The notes: generated by a model not told the origin, from the letters alone. A stretch of DNA of 60,000 nucleotides from Adiantum capillus-veneris (GCA_014529385.2 CM043956.1:90600721-90660720); one strand, 5' to 3'; positions 32,207-44,215 are shown, counted from the stretch's first letter. Program-made: numbers and translations.

Positions 32207-32905
32207 CCGTGGGCCTTCATTAGAACACAAACGGGGAGAGAGAGGGGAGCTCTCCCTCCCGTTGGCGATGGCGCCTTCGCGTATGGCGGAGCTCCGGTTC
32301 TACGCGGCGCTGTGTGCGACCGGTTTTGGCCATGCAGGCAACACGGTGGCGTGCACCCGCGTGAGGGGGGACCGGCTGCCAACGGCACTAATGTCCATTG
32401 ATGATGTGGCGGGCCCCAATGGGGGCTCGTTCCCGCGGACTGAAGAGGCCTTTTTTGAAAGCAAGGGGTGGGGGAGAGCATTAGCGATATCGCTAATGCC
32501 TCCCCGGTGTCTATTAAGAGGGGTATCCCTCGAGTGGAAACAACCGGAGGGAAGCAATCCCGTGGTGGCGAAGTGGGAGGAAAGAAAGCCTGAAGGCAAT
32601 CGGGACATCAAGTGTCCGGGGGGCAAACCCAAAGGAGAGAAGGAAAGAGGGCCCGAGGGGCCGCCCAGTAAAAGATCAAAGCAAGCCATTCCAAGAGCAG
32701 CCGGGCAAGGGTCACCAAAGATGACGGCAAGAGCCAGCAGGAGGCAAGCCAAGGCAAGAGTAAAGTGGAAGCCGGACAAAGGGTGGCCAAGGGTCAAAGA
32801 GGAGCCAAAAGAGTAGTGAAAAATGGTAGCCCCAAAGGGGTAAAAATGATGGTGAAAAAATTAAAAAAATAAAGAGAATCCAAGGGGCAATAGCGACCTC
32901 GCTAA

Positions 32906-32907
<2 letters not shown>

Positions 32908-32944
<37 letters not shown>
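32908..32944. repeat. Poly-C tract (37 C) in C 5' LTR
   Basis: The same site in the 3' LTR (40643-40665) has 23 C. The minus strand is a pure G run able to form G-quadruplexes. Confidence 0.9.
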
Positions 32945-32946
<2 letters not shown>

Positions 32947-33631
32947 GTGCAAAAGAGAGAGGAAGAGAGCAGATAGAGTAAAGCGGTTTCCCCCTTCCAA
33001 AAATGCCAAATCAAGGTGTCAGATGGACCAATTAAAATGTAAATTCCAAAATTAAAGGCCCCCCCTATAAAGATCAAATTTTAGTCATAAAGACCCCCCT
33101 ATAAAGATCAAGGCTTTTTTTCTTGGCTTTTTTGGTGCCATTTGAAGCCTGCAAAGTGGAGTTCTCTAACAAGCTAGTCCCTTTGTAACTTTTTCTAAAA
33201 AATGGCCATAGTGATGGCAGTGCAAGCCCGTGTACATGCTTTTTGAAGTGCAATCAAGCCACAGTTTCCCCTCTTGCTGTTGTTTCCCCTTCCCCCCTTT
33301 TCTTTCTCCTGCTTTCATGTTTCCTCCTTGGTGCCGGCTGTGTGGATGTGTGCGTCCCCCTCGGACCGACTGTGTTTTGTGTGAGAGAGTGAGATTGAGC
33401 GGTTGTGAGTGTGTGTAAGGGTGGAGATAGGCCGTGGCAGTAGGTGTGCGTGGTGTGGTGGATTTGTGGAGTGTGTGAGCATTGGAAATTGAGCAAGCGG
33501 TGGTCTGCTAGTATAAAGTGTTTCTTTGAAGGTGTTTTCCGAGAGGATAGGGGTGTTTTGGATACCCTGATCTATAGAGAGGCCCTTGTGTTTGTATCGG
33601 GCGTGTTCCCCCATTTCCCCTCTCCATCTTC

Positions 33632-33650
33632 TGGTGCCCCCACGGAGGAG
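33632..33650 (+). promoter_or_regulatory. Primer-binding site candidate of C
   Basis: TGGTGCCCCCACGGAGGAG starts five bases after the LTR end. It begins TGG like primer sites and would pair with a tRNA ending in GGGGGCACCA. I could not assign the tRNA. Confidence 0.4.
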
Positions 33651-33703
33651 CACGCTGATTGCTCCCAGTTAATCGAAAAGAAGTGTTTTTTCACGTTGGA
33701 AGT

Positions 33704-34139
33704 CATGGCAGCTAGAAGCTATGGACCAATTTTCACAGGCAAAGAGAGCCCTAACGAGTGGATGTCAGATTTGGAGTTGTGTATGCTATCGTTGCGTATG
33801 CCGAACAAGGATAGTAAAATGCATACTTTTCCTTTGGTGATGCGTGGTAGAGCTAAAGCATGGTACGAAGCGTTGGAAGGCGAGCCGAAGCAAGCATGGC
33901 TGCCTCTACGAGCGAGGTTTCTTCACGACTTTTGCAAGGAGGCATCCCCGATCAAGATGGATGCGAAGCTGAAGGCGCTTAAGCAAGACGTAAGTGAAGA
34001 ATCCAATTTGTTTTTGGGTCATTTTGAAGAGTGTTGGGCAGAGCTAGCGACAACCATGCAATTGGCTAATGGAGACTACTTCAAGCTGGATAAGTTCATG
34101 GCGTGTCTGCATCCCAAAGTGAGAGAAAGTCAATTTTGA
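33704..34139 (+). pseudogene. Element C gag, N-terminal piece
   Basis: From the Met before AARSYGPIFTGKESP the frame reads a retrotransposon-gag core (EWMSDLELCMLSLRMP, MRGRAKAWYEALEG, FLGHFEECWAEL) and ends at a stop at 34137-34139. The frame is open further upstream into the LTR, but that part has no gag pattern, so the Met at 33704 is preferred. It belongs in one gag with the next piece. Confidence 0.8.
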
Positions 34140-34236
34140 GAGCCAAGAGAATTACAATGGTGCAGTAGCAATTGCCTGATCAAAGAGCAGAAAGATAAAG
34201 AAGAAGATAGAGCAGGGTGTGTAAGGCTACGAGACG

Positions 34237-34707
34237 ATGGCCCATGTTCAACCGCAGAGTCCGAGAGAGGCTATGCACAAAGAAAATTGTGGAAATCGAG
34301 GTGTAACTGTTGTGATGCAAAATTGGGTGCACACGGTGCAAGATTTGTCTGAGCAAATGAAGGAGTTGCGGCTCAATGTGATGGATAGAGGACAGCCAAG
34401 AGGAGCAAGGGGCAGCGCAAGGCTACTGCCAGGTAGGTGTTACAATTGCAGAGAAGAGGGGCACTATGCACCCTATTGTCCTCAACCACAGAGAGAAAGA
34501 GGAGGCATCTACCCGCTTTTTGGTAGAGGTCGAGGTCAACGACAATTCAATGGTACAAGAGAGCAAGCGGTAGAGAATCCTGTGCAGCCAGCTCCATCAA
34601 ATGGAGGTGAAGTCCCAAGAGTGAATATTATTGGGGTGGATAAGCAGGATGTTGAGGTTTTGGTCAATAAGAGAGCAAGAGTTGAGAGGGAAACAGAGAC
34701 AGAGTAG
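34237..34707 (+). pseudogene. Element C gag, zinc-knuckle piece
   Basis: CYNCREEGHYAPYC is an intact CCHC knuckle at about residues 69-82 of this 156-codon piece. An Arg/Gly-rich stretch follows, then PRVNIIGVDKQDVEVLV. It is separated from the capsid piece by stops. Confidence 0.8.
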
Positions 34708-34964
34708 GAAACCACAGCTCGCAAAGGCAAAGAGAAGGTGTACGAAGGTAGAGAGCAGACCGAGCCTAGCAAAAGAAGGAGGCATCGCAAAATCAAATAG
34801 GCGGATTTCCAATTAGGGCATGGCTGTCTGGAGTACAATCTGGTGAGTGATGTTCAAAATCAAAAGGCAAACATTACTTTTGGTCAGCTGCTGTTAGCTT
34901 TGAATCCAAAGTTAGGTAGTGGTACACAAGTGTTAGCACCAGGCTGCCAAGAGCTAAGGGAAAT

Positions 34965-35522
34965 GTGCAAGCGGTGCAAAACATGGCTTTGAGGGTAGGT
35001 AGCCCCACTAATGTTCTTTCGCTGGTGGATGCGGTTGTAGAAAAGAGGATGCAAGTACAAGACTACATAGACGGTGGAGCACATGTTTTTGTTATGACGG
35101 AAGCGGCCATGAAAGAGACAAGGGTCAAGGCAATAGTCAAGTCGAATGTGCACATGAGGATGGCCAACCATACTAAGGCCAGGTGTTTGGGTGTGTCTCA
35201 GAATGTGAAGGTCAAAGTGATGGGCATAGAGTGCCTCATAGACTTCTTTGTGATGAAGGCAAGAGATAATGCTTATCCAATCATTTTGGGTAGGCCATGG
35301 CTTTTGACGATAGGAGGAAAGCAGGATTGGGAGAGCAAAGTGTTTACCTTGCCTGACAAAGAGAGAGGAAGGCAAATTATGCTTGATTTAAAGACCAAGG
35401 AGAGCAATTCTCGTCCAGCTAAAGATGAGGGTGACACGACGAGCTACAAGTACGAGACAAAAATGGGCTATGATGAAGGCTATACTAGCACAGAGGAAGA
35501 GGAGAGCAAGGAAGACATGTGA
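34965..35522 (+). pseudogene. Element C protease
   Basis: YIDGGAHVFVMTEAAMKE holds the aspartic protease active site with DGGA in place of DTGA. The piece continues to FFVMKARDNAYPIILGRPWL, the typical C-terminal end of plant gypsy proteases. The frame then runs on for about 80 codons of acidic linker before RT. Confidence 0.8.
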
Positions 35523-36350
35523 AGATAGATGCATACTTATTCAGAGTCACCATAGATGACTCCCCACTTTTAAAAAAAAGGTATGCGCTTCAAGCTCATG
35601 GTTTAAGCATAGAGGGTGTTTCAAGCATGTTGAGTGAAGATTTAATTAAGGGTGAAAAGGAAGGTTATGTTCAATTGTGTGAGTCCTATTCAAATCTATT
35701 TACGACGGAGTACAAGCATTTGCGAGGTGCAAAAGGGATAGAGCACAATATTGTTTTTAAGGAGGGACATAGGCCTAGAGCACAGAAGTTGAGAAGACTA
35801 GGGGAAATCCAAAAGGAGGCCCTTTGGCAGGAGATCAATAAGTTTCTAGAGGCAGGCATCATATTCCCTGTGAAAGAGTCAGAGTGGGTCTCGCTAGTGT
35901 TCATAACCCCTTAGAAGAATGGGAAATGGAGAGTGTGTGTCGACTACAAGCCACTGAATGCCTCGACCAAGAGGAATCACTATCCATTTCCATTTCAAGA
36001 TGAGATCCTAAACCAGGTCTGGGCATGAGAGATACTCGATTATGGATGGCTTTTCGGGATACTTTCAGTTAGGGATTTCACTTGAAGAACAGTTGAAGAC
36101 CACATTCATATCTCCATGGGGTTGTTTCGCTTACCGCAGGATGCCGTTCGGATTGGTGAATCCATATGCCACCTTCCAAGATTGGATATTTGGTCCATAC
36201 GTGGGCCGTTTTATCAGGGTCTTTATGGATGATATAGGCTACTACAGTTCAAGGTTGGAGAACCTATTGAAGCTGCAGTTATGCTTTCAAAGACTACATG
36301 AAGAAGGAGGTCAGTTAAACCCCAAAAAGTGCAAGCTAGCACAGCCTTGA
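35519..36350 (+). pseudogene. Element C reverse transcriptase
   Basis: 35519-35914 covers the linker and RT start (KEALWQEINKFLEAGIIFPV). After a stop, sequence to 36020 gives KWRVCVDYKPLN. 36042-36350 gives MDGFSGYFQLGIS, MPFGLVNPYATFQDW and FMDDIGYYSS with the F.DD pair. At least three stops interrupt the domain. Confidence 0.85.
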
Positions 36351-36356
36351 GCGCAG

Positions 36357-36969
36357 TTGTTGGGTCATTGGGTATCACAAAACGATATAACTGATCCCAA
36401 AAATGTAAAGGCATTGGTGTTGATGGAGCCGCCATCAGATGCTCAAGGTTTGGCTTCGTTTGTTCATAAGCTGAAGTATCTATCATGTTTCTTTTGGATG
36501 TTGTCGCAATATGTGCATCCTCTTCAAAAAAGGGCCCAGCAAGTGCATGGTTATGAGTGGGATGGAGAAGCTTAGGAGGCTTTTGATAGGGTCAAGGAGA
36601 TTTTGTGTTAGCTAGTTGCCAGCAGTGTGTCCTCCCAATCGAGAGGACAACTTCTATATGTCTATGACGGTGGGCACAATTGCTATTGGAGCGGTTCTAC
36701 TGCAAAAGGTAGGGAGAAGCTACAAGCCAATATACTTCGAGAGCAGGGTGATTAGCCCAAGAGAGGCTACCTACACCGAAGTAGAGCAATGGGTGATGGC
36801 TTTGGTCTTTGCTTGTAGGAAATTCAACGTGCATTTAATTGTGTGCAAGTATTTTGTGTTAACAACTAATAATCTGTTGCCGGAGGTAGTGCTACATTTG
36901 AAGCCAGGTAGGAGGATTATGAAGTGGCTGTTGGAGGTACAGTGGAGTTCGAGTTCGAGTTCAAGGTAG
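36357..36969 (+). pseudogene. Element C connection domain and gypsy-type RNase H
   Basis: LGHWVSQNDITDPKNVKAL begins the connection. 36616-36969 contains TIAIGAVLLQK, YKPIYFESRVISPREATYTEVEQ and VMALVFACRKF, as in gypsy RNase H. The first catalytic Asp position is occupied by other residues (YMSMTVGT). Confidence 0.8.
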
Positions 36970-37084
36970 ATCACATGAGTCAGTCTCACTTGGCAGACAT
37001 TCTTGTCAGCAAGGCCGTCGATTTGTCGGCCTATCCAAGGGTGGTGCGAGATGAAGCTAAGGAGGAGCCGGATTTGGAGGATGC

Positions 37085-37500
37085 TTTTACAATGTGGTTC
37101 AACGGAGCGTATTGAAGGGTAGTACGAAAAGCAGGAGGAGGTGTGGTGATACACGACCCACACGGCAAAGCATCTTTTCAAAGGCGTATGACTGGAGGAT
37201 GTCCACACCAATAATGAGGCGGAGTATCTCACTCTGCATCTAGGTTTGAAGCAGTGCATAGAGTTCGGCATTTCAAGGTTGGTGGTGAAGGGATATGTGT
37301 TGCTAGTCATCAAGCAACTGCTAGGCCAATGGCAGCTAAAGCACGATTCTTTGAAGCATTGGTTCTTCTCCATCAAGACGATGCTGAAGTCTTTTGAAGA
37401 GGTCCAATTCAAGCGTGTGAGGAGAGAGAAGAATCAAGAGGCGGATCAGCTAGCAAGTAGCAAAGTACAAGTGCATGTTGCAGGTTTATATGTGGCCCCA
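37085..37500 (+). pseudogene. Element C second (archaeal-type) RNase H
   Basis: After MWFNGAY (normally FDGAS, first Asp changed to Asn) the reading gives GGGVVIHDPHGKA, then TNNEAEYLTLHLGLK in another frame. From 37246 it reads FGISRLVVKGYVLLVIKQLLG (shown as parts; the usual GDS Asp is Tyr) and VRREKNQEADQLAS. This order and these motifs are those of the additional RNase H found in Tat-lineage elements. At least two catalytic positions are lost. Confidence 0.75.
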
Positions 37501-38811
37501 ACCACTTATGCAGGTAGGGAGACTCTAAAGGAGATTGAAGGGTTTTTGAGTACAGGGCAATGTTCAGAGGGTTTGTCTAAGCTACAAAAGAGAAGAGTGA
37601 TGCAAAATGCCCGTAAATTCACACTGGTAGGTGAAGATCTTATGAACTATGGGCGCGACGGAGTGCTTAGAAGGGTGTTGTACAAAGAAGAGATAGGAAT
37701 GGTGCTGGAACAATGCCACGAAGAGAGCGGACACCAAGGCAAAGACCAGGTTCTTTTTCGAGTGCTTAGAGCAGGCTTTTAGTGGCCTTCCATTGTGAAG
37801 GACGTGCATTACTGGTGCAAGACATGCCATGAGTGTCAAACTATAGGTGAAAGAATGGTAGCGGAGTCACAAGGCTCCATCATTGCACAAAGTGATTTTG
37901 AGAAGTCGGTCTGGATGCCATAGGTCCTCTCCCAAAGTCTACTAGTGGTAAGAAGTACGTGGTGGTAGCCATTGACTACCTTACAAGGTGGGTCAAGGCC
38001 AAAGCAGTGAAAGAAGTAAATGATAATTTGGTGGCTCAATTTGTGTTTGATAATATCTATTGCCGATTTGGTGTTCCATGGGTGTTAGTTTCTGATAGGG
38101 GTCAAGGGTTTAGAAGCAAGCTCATGAGCACATTAGTGGAGAAGCTAAAGATTCAACATCGGTTTTCCTCGCCCTATCACCCCCAATGCAATGGTCTAGT
38201 CGCGAGTGCTAATGGTCAAATCATCAAGGTGTTAACAAAGTACCTGTATAAATAGGAAGCTGAGTGGGAAACAAACCTAGAGAAGTGTCTGTGGGCGTAT
38301 AGGACGTCCTATAAAGTAGCTACAAATTTCACTCCATTCGAGCTAGTCTATGGTAAGGAGGTAGTGTTGCCAGTGCATGCACGGCTAGGGGGTTTAAAAG
38401 GTATGTGGCGTATCAATGCCACTCAACAAGGAGTTATACAAGATCGGATAGCCAGTTTAGAGGCTTTGCAGATGGAGAGAGAAGTAGCGGCTGACTACTA
38501 TGTGAAGCAAAGAGAGAAGCGGGTTGCCAAGCTCAATCAGAACCTGTCACAAAAAGATAGAAGAAGGAGACATGGTCATGAAGTATGAAAGCTACCTTGA
38601 TTTCACATTCCAGAAGAAATTCAAGAAGAAGTGGACAGATCCATATAATGTGCAAAAAGCCTTTCCGAATGGAACCTATCAATTGGTAAGACCAAATGGC
38701 AAGCTTCTTAGGAATAGGATGAATGGTGTGCGGCTCAAACTATATTTCAAGAGGGATTTAGTGCCCGAAGTGCATCAAATTATAGCCAAGGGGGTTGGGA
38801 AACTCACCTAA
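37500..38811 (+). pseudogene. Element C integrase
   Basis: 37621-37850 holds the zinc-binding part (EQCHEESGHQGKDQ, then WCKTCHECQ). 37959-38255 holds IDYLTRWVKAKA and VSDRGQGFRS with catalytic Asp residues and SPYHPQCNGLVASANGQ, where the usual Glu is Ala. 38364-38811 holds the C-terminal part (DPYNVQKAFPNGTYQLV, NRMNGVRLKLYF). No chromodomain follows. Stops occur near 37782 and 38255. Confidence 0.85.
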
Positions 38812-38975
38812 AGCATGCGGTGTGTGAGAGAAAGGAGATGAAGATTTTGTACACAACCTGTACATACAGTTATGGTTTTACGAGTAATTTTAATTGTCAG
38901 TTTGGTGTGCCAATTTTAAAGTTTTGTACATATGCTTTTGGTCGAACATAAATGTTTCACGAGGGGGCTGGGCAA

Positions 38976-41329
38976 TGATGGTGCAACCAAAGTTGGTCTA
39001 AGCTAGGAGATGGTCTATGCCAAGCAAAGGCAGCAGGCAAGTGCAGTGCAGAAGGCTAGGGCAGGTGCCAAGGACCTGGGCAGCCAAAGGGTAGCGGAGA
39101 AGTATGTCTAAAGCAACTTTTAGGCCAAAAGTGTTGCGGGATGGTCCAGATGGATGGCAGATGAAGGTGTCCAAAATGCCAAGTTAGTGCTCTGAAATGT
39201 AGTGTTCAGTGTGCTCTAGAAGCTGGTCAAGATGGCTCGTCAAACGGAGCCTCAGTGTGCAAGATACTGAAGTTTAAAGTTAGAGTGTGTAGAAGATCCC
39301 AGACGGGTAGGGCAGTTGGGGACAGGTGGCCCAAGCAAGTGTCAGTGGATGGATGTGTAGCGCTCAAGTTACGGAGCATGCCTATCTTCTCGGATTGTGA
39401 ATCGAAGCTCGGAATAGCAAGTTATGCTCAGTTGAAATTTTTCGGGGACCAGTTATGAGCCCACTTGCCCGCATTGGGGGATGTGCCATCTTGCATCTTT
39501 TTGGTCTCGCCAGAGTTCTAGGTAATGGGGTGCGCTATGTGGGGCTGGTCGGAGTCGACAGCATGCTATTCCGAGGCCAGAGCACGGAAAAAGATCGATC
39601 AAAGTTGGCGGTGGATAGTGCAAAAGCGACTGCAGATGATTTTTTTTTCGTTTTGGAGGCCTTGGTTCGAGGGCGCCGAGGGACCAAAATACCAAAATAT
39701 CAGGTGCAGGTGGAGTCTGAAATACGGAGTCTCAATAAGTCTTTACTGCTTGGAGATCCGACCCCATAGCAATGAAGGGGTGCATGGAGAAGAAGGCAAA
39801 AAAAAAGGGTTTTTTAAAGTTAAAATGGGAGTTTTTTTGAGGCCTTGGAGGCCATTCTAAGAGGGGGTGCCCCGGCATTGCCATGTGGCGAATATATAAT
39901 CCCATATACGTAGCAAAGCCCTTAAAGGGCACACTTTATATATAGGGCCGTGGGCCTTCATTAGAACACAAAGGGGGAGCTCTCCCTCCCGTTGGGGCGA
40001 TGGCGCCTTCGCGTATGGTAGAGCTCCGGCTCTGCGCGGCGCTGTGTGCGGCGGGTTTTGGCCGGGCAAGGTGGCACGGTGGCGCGCGCTCGTGTGAGAG
40101 GGGACCGACTGCCAGCAGCGGTGATTTCCACTGATGACATGGTGGGCCCCAATGGGGGCTCGTTCCTGCGGCCTTAAGAGGCCTTTTTTGAAAGCAAGGG
40201 GTGGGGGAGAGCATTAGCAATATCGCTAATACCTCCCCGGTGTCTATTAAGAGGGGTATCCCTCGAGTGGAAGTCAGGCAGAGGGAAGCAATCTCGTGGT
40301 GGCAAAGTGGGAGGAAAGAAAGCCCGAAGGCAACCAGGAGGTCAAGTGTTCGGGGGGCAAACCCAAAGGAGAGAAGGAAAGAGGACCCGACGGGGCCGCC
40401 CAGTAAAAGATCTAAGCAAGCCATTCCAAGACCGTCCGGGCAAGGGTTAGCAAAGATGAAGGCAAGGGCTAGCAGGAGGCAAGCCAAGGCAAGAGCAAAG
40501 TGGAAGCCGGACAAAGGGTGACCAAGGGTCAAAGAGGAGCCAAAAGAGTAGTGAAAAATGGTAGCCCCAAAGGGGTAAAAATGATGGTGAAAAAATTAAA
40601 AAAATAAAGAGAAGCCAAGGGGCAATAGCGACCTCGCTAATGCCCCCCCCCCCCCCCCCCCCCCCAAGTGCAAAAGAGAGAGGAAGAGAGCAGATAGAGT
40701 AAAGCGGTTTCCCCCTTCCAAAAATGCCTAATCAAGGTGTCAGATGGACCAATTAAAATGTAAATTCCAAAATTAAAGGCCCCCCCTATAAAGATCAAAT
40801 TTTAGTCAAATTGGGGGCTTTTTTTCCCTGGCTTTTTTGGTGTCGTTTGAAGTCTGCAAAGTGGAGTTCTCTGACAAGCTAGTCCCTTTGTAACTTTTTC
40901 TAGAAAATGGCCATAGTGATGGCAGTGCAAGCTCATGTACATGCTTTTTAAAGTCCAATCAAGCCACAGTTGCCCCTCTTGCTTTTGTTTCCCCTTCCCC
41001 CCTTCTCTTTCTCCTGCTTTCATGTTTCCCCTCGGTGCCGACTGTGTGGATGTATGTGCCCCCCCAGACCGACGGTGTTTTGTGTGAGAGAGTGAGATTG
41101 AGCGGCTGTGAGTGTGTGTAAGGGTGGAGACAGGCCGTGGCAGTAGGTGTGTGTAGTGTGGTGGATTTATGGAGTGTGTGAGCAGTGAAAATTGAGCAGG
41201 CGGTGGTTCACTAGTGTAAAGTGTTTCTTTGAAGGTGTTTTTCGAGAGGATAGGGGTGTTGTGGATACCCTGAGCTATAAAGAGGCCCTTGTGTTTGTGC
41301 CGGGCGTGTTCCCCCATTCCCCCTCTCCA
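38976..41329 (+). repeat. 3' LTR of element C, 2354 bp
   Basis: Begins TGATGGTGCAACC, ends CCCTCTCCA. Relative to the 5' LTR it carries about 150 bp extra at 39750-39905 and a shorter poly-C tract (23). Confidence 0.85.
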
Positions 41330-41768
41330 ACGTATAGTCTTGGCACCTAGATTCAAAATTGCAAAGTCAAAAATAAATTAAGGTGGAACACAAACAAAAA
41401 GTGAGTCATAACCTCGTTGAAATTGAAATGTGAGACAATTGAGCGGGAAGAAAAACATTGTAGTTCAACTTAATAGCATAGATCAAGTTTAGTCACAAAT
41501 AAACAGAGCAACTCATACGAAAGCAAAGTTAATGGAGCAGTTATCAAACGAGAATATGAGACCGGGGGAGTATGTTATAGAAATGGAAAATACACTTCTT
41601 AGATATATATATTCAAATATTCAGGCATGATATATATATACCCTTAAAATACACCTAGAAATTAATCTGATAAGCAATCTATGTAAGCAAAGTCTGTGTA
41701 CAAATGTAATGGGATGAAGGGGAGTAAACTTTTGTACGAAAGGTAAGCAACCCAAGTTTAGAGTCGCA
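41330..41768 (-). repeat. X segment, copy a' (inverted), second half
   Basis: Reverse complement of 42622-43070: CTTGGCACCTAGATTC, GAGACCGGGGGAGTATG and GTAAGCAACCCAAGTTTA all recur inverted there. It continues the copy interrupted by C. Confidence 0.85.
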
Positions 41769-42268
41769 ACAAGGTCTAAAACAATCGCTTAGGGTCAAGT
41801 CCCTAGATTAATGGAGGCCTTGGATCCCAGCTCTCATGTCCATGGGAGATGTCACGTACTACTACCTGAGTGCTACAGTAGCTTAGGGGATAGCATTTAA
41901 TACATTTGTCACAAATACTAAGAATCATTCAAAAGTCATAAGACAATGCTACGTTCTTGTAGATATCCTCCTATGGAAATTAACCTCATGGACTAGGATG
42001 CAAGTCAATAAGGGGTGGGGTTAAAATTTGAAGCCTCTGGTGGGATTTATGCTCAAACTTGTAAATTTCACCAGTGTTATTTAAACTAGCTAAAATTGCA
42101 AAACATCGGCTAGATTCCAAGCTTTCCTTCAAGTAAACCAGCAAAGTTTTACAAGTTTGAGTGTGAATACATGAAAACTCTTTGAATTGTGACCTAAAAA
42201 ACAAAAGCTCTTTAGGTGTGCCCTTATTTTCTTCAATTAGAAAAATTGTTTTCAACAAGCCAGAAGTA
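41769..42268. other. Loop between inverted X copies, no gene seen
   Basis: About 500 bp of AT-rich single-copy-looking sequence separating copy a' from LTR copy 3. The 99-codon minus-strand ORF here shows no family motif. Confidence 0.5.
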
Positions 42269-42621
42269 GGGATATGTATATTCATTACTCAAGTTCTCAT
42301 TAGGAGCTATGGTCATTTGTGTCGGTTGGCCAATGTGTATTTATTTTTAAGCATTGAAGAATCTATAAAACAAATACGTGCAAGAGGGAAATGCTCACTC
42401 TTGCCTGGCAAGAGATTGCTGGCTTTATTCTTCTTTCCTCTCCTCTCTTCTCTCTTGACGTGCCGGCATAGCACTCCGCTCTAGGGGGTGCGCCTGCGTG
42501 TGCTTTATCTCGATCTCTCTCTCTCTCTATTTGTGTATCATGCGATTATGCGCTTATGGGATTGCTAGGTATGTCAATTAGTCTGTTTTATGGTTTGTAG
42601 TACATTATTGTCGGTATTTGC
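42269..42621 (+). repeat. J-family LTR copy 3, truncated at both ends
   Basis: From GGGATATGTATATTCATTACTC to GTCGGTATTTGCGA it follows the J LTR. The last about 40 bp and the primer site are missing, and X sequence (CTGTAAACTTGGG) follows directly. Confidence 0.75.
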
Positions 42622-43826
42622 GACTGTAAACTTGGGTTGCTTACCTTTTGTACAAAAGTTTACTCCCCCTCGTCGCACTACATTTGTACACAGACTGCTT
42701 ACATAGATTGCTCATCAATTTAATTTCTAGGTGTATTTTAAGGGTATATGTATGTCATGAATGTGTATTTGAATATATATATATCTAACAAGTGAATTTT
42801 CCATTTCTATAGCATATTTCCCCGGTCTCATATCTTGTTTGATAATTGCTCCATTAACTTTGCTTTCATATCAGTTGCTCTCTTTATTTGTGACTAAACT
42901 TGATCTAAGCTATTAAGTTGAACTACAACGTTTTTCGTCCCGCTCAATTGTCTCACAATTCAATTTCAACGAGGGTATGACTCACTTTTTGTTTGTGTTC
43001 TACCTTAATTTATTTTTGACTTTGCAATTTTTGAATCTAGGTGCCAAGACTGTATGTTCTAAATGTGCAATCCATTTGCTTCTAATTTGCTTTTACGACA
43101 ACAATCAGTGGTTTAAAACTTACTCACATATACGGTCCACCTCATTGATCACACCCTCATCTCACACAAACCCTTGATCCCATTACCCAGCACACTAGCT
43201 GCGACAATGTACATTTTTCTGGCAAGGCTCTTATGGGTTGACCTAAATTGGAATGGCACACTTTCTACATATGTTAGAGCTCTTATGCCTGAAGAGCGCA
43301 GGACTCTCCGATCCACACCTTGTTATGGAAATTTATGGTTATTGACACATGTCTTAGAGTGCCTATGCCTTGTGAGGTAGGCCTCTCCGCTTTGCAATAT
43401 TGTTATGGAAAATTTATGGATGTTGATACATGTGTACTAGAGTGCTTATGCCTAGTCAGGCAGGACTCTCCATGGTTACATTATATGTGGAACTGGCCCA
43501 CCACGTTTGGTATGGATTGATTTGAAAGGATATGATGAATTGGTATGGAAAGGTGGACAGATTGGAGGTCTATTTGGAACAACAACTCTACGCAAGGTTG
43601 CACTCCGCACCTATGCATATTTAATTTAATTTATGCACTCCCATCACACCATACACATGTTACACATTTTTGCACTTTTAAATTGCTTCCTACTAATAAT
43701 TCTTACTCTTTTGGTTTTTAGTTATTGTGCAATGCACGCAGGTACTCAAAGTTTTGTACCTAACACTCAAATCCTCCACTTCTGCACCTCGCAACTGAGG
43801 GTAGTTGCTTTTTCAACCCTGGAGTA
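42622..43826 (+). repeat. X segment, copy a'' (direct, uninterrupted)
   Basis: The longest X copy, running into LTR copy 4 through CAACCCTGGAGTA just as copy a runs into LTR copy 2. Near 43060 it shows the unoccupied counterpart of the C insertion site. Confidence 0.85.
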
Positions 43827-44215
43827 TGTTATGAATAAGGGATCTGTATATTTATTACTCAAGTGATCATTAGGAGCCTATGGTCATTGGTGTCGACCGG
43901 CCAATGTGTATTCATTTTGAGCATTGAAGAATCTATAGATGAAATACGTGCAAGAGGGAAAGGCTCACTCTTGCACAGGGGGAGAATGCACCCAGTGCTT
44001 GTGTGTTCTTCTCTCCTCTTCTCTCTACTCTCTCACCATGACGGCGTAGTACTCTGCTCTAGCAGGTGCACCTGCACGTGGTATCTCGCTCTCTCACGCT
44101 ATCTATCTCTCTCTGTTTGTGTACGATTGGACGATATGCTCACAAGATTCGTCAGGCATGCATGTTCGTTGTTTTATTGTTTTTATCAAGCTATTTGAGG
44201 TATTTTGCAGGGACA
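43827..44215 (+). repeat. J-family LTR copy 4, 3' end truncated
   Basis: TGTTATGAATAAGGG to TTTTGCAGGGACA. The final about 30 bp typical of copies 1 and 2 are absent, and H gag sequence follows. This is the right edge of the J chain. Confidence 0.75.

Larger units (their letters stand above)
31381..33626 (+). repeat. 5' LTR of element C, 2246 bp
   Basis: Begins TGTTGGTGCAGCC and ends CCCCTCTCCA. It contains a TATA candidate at 32194, a long GC-rich stretch without credible genes, and a run of 37 C at 32908-32944. It aligns with 38976-41329. Confidence 0.85.
31381..41329 (+). mobile_element. Element C: Tat-like Ty3/gypsy element with two RNase H domains
   Basis: Long LTRs (31381-33626 and 38976-41329) flank gag, zinc knuckle, protease, RT, RNase H, a second RNase H-like domain and integrase in plus orientation. 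The double RNase H is the mark of the Tat lineage of plant Ty3/gypsy elements. A purine tract CGAGGGGGCTGGGCAA precedes the right LTR. Many stops make it inactive. It lies in the inverted X copy; the uninterrupted copy near 43060 gives the empty site. Confidence 0.85.

Noticed and set aside
32262-32816. 184-codon GC-rich ORF and its antisense partners in the C LTR (also 39936-40532)
   Set aside because: They lie inside the LTR, differ in frame between the two LTRs and show no domain. GC-rich sequence opens frames by chance.
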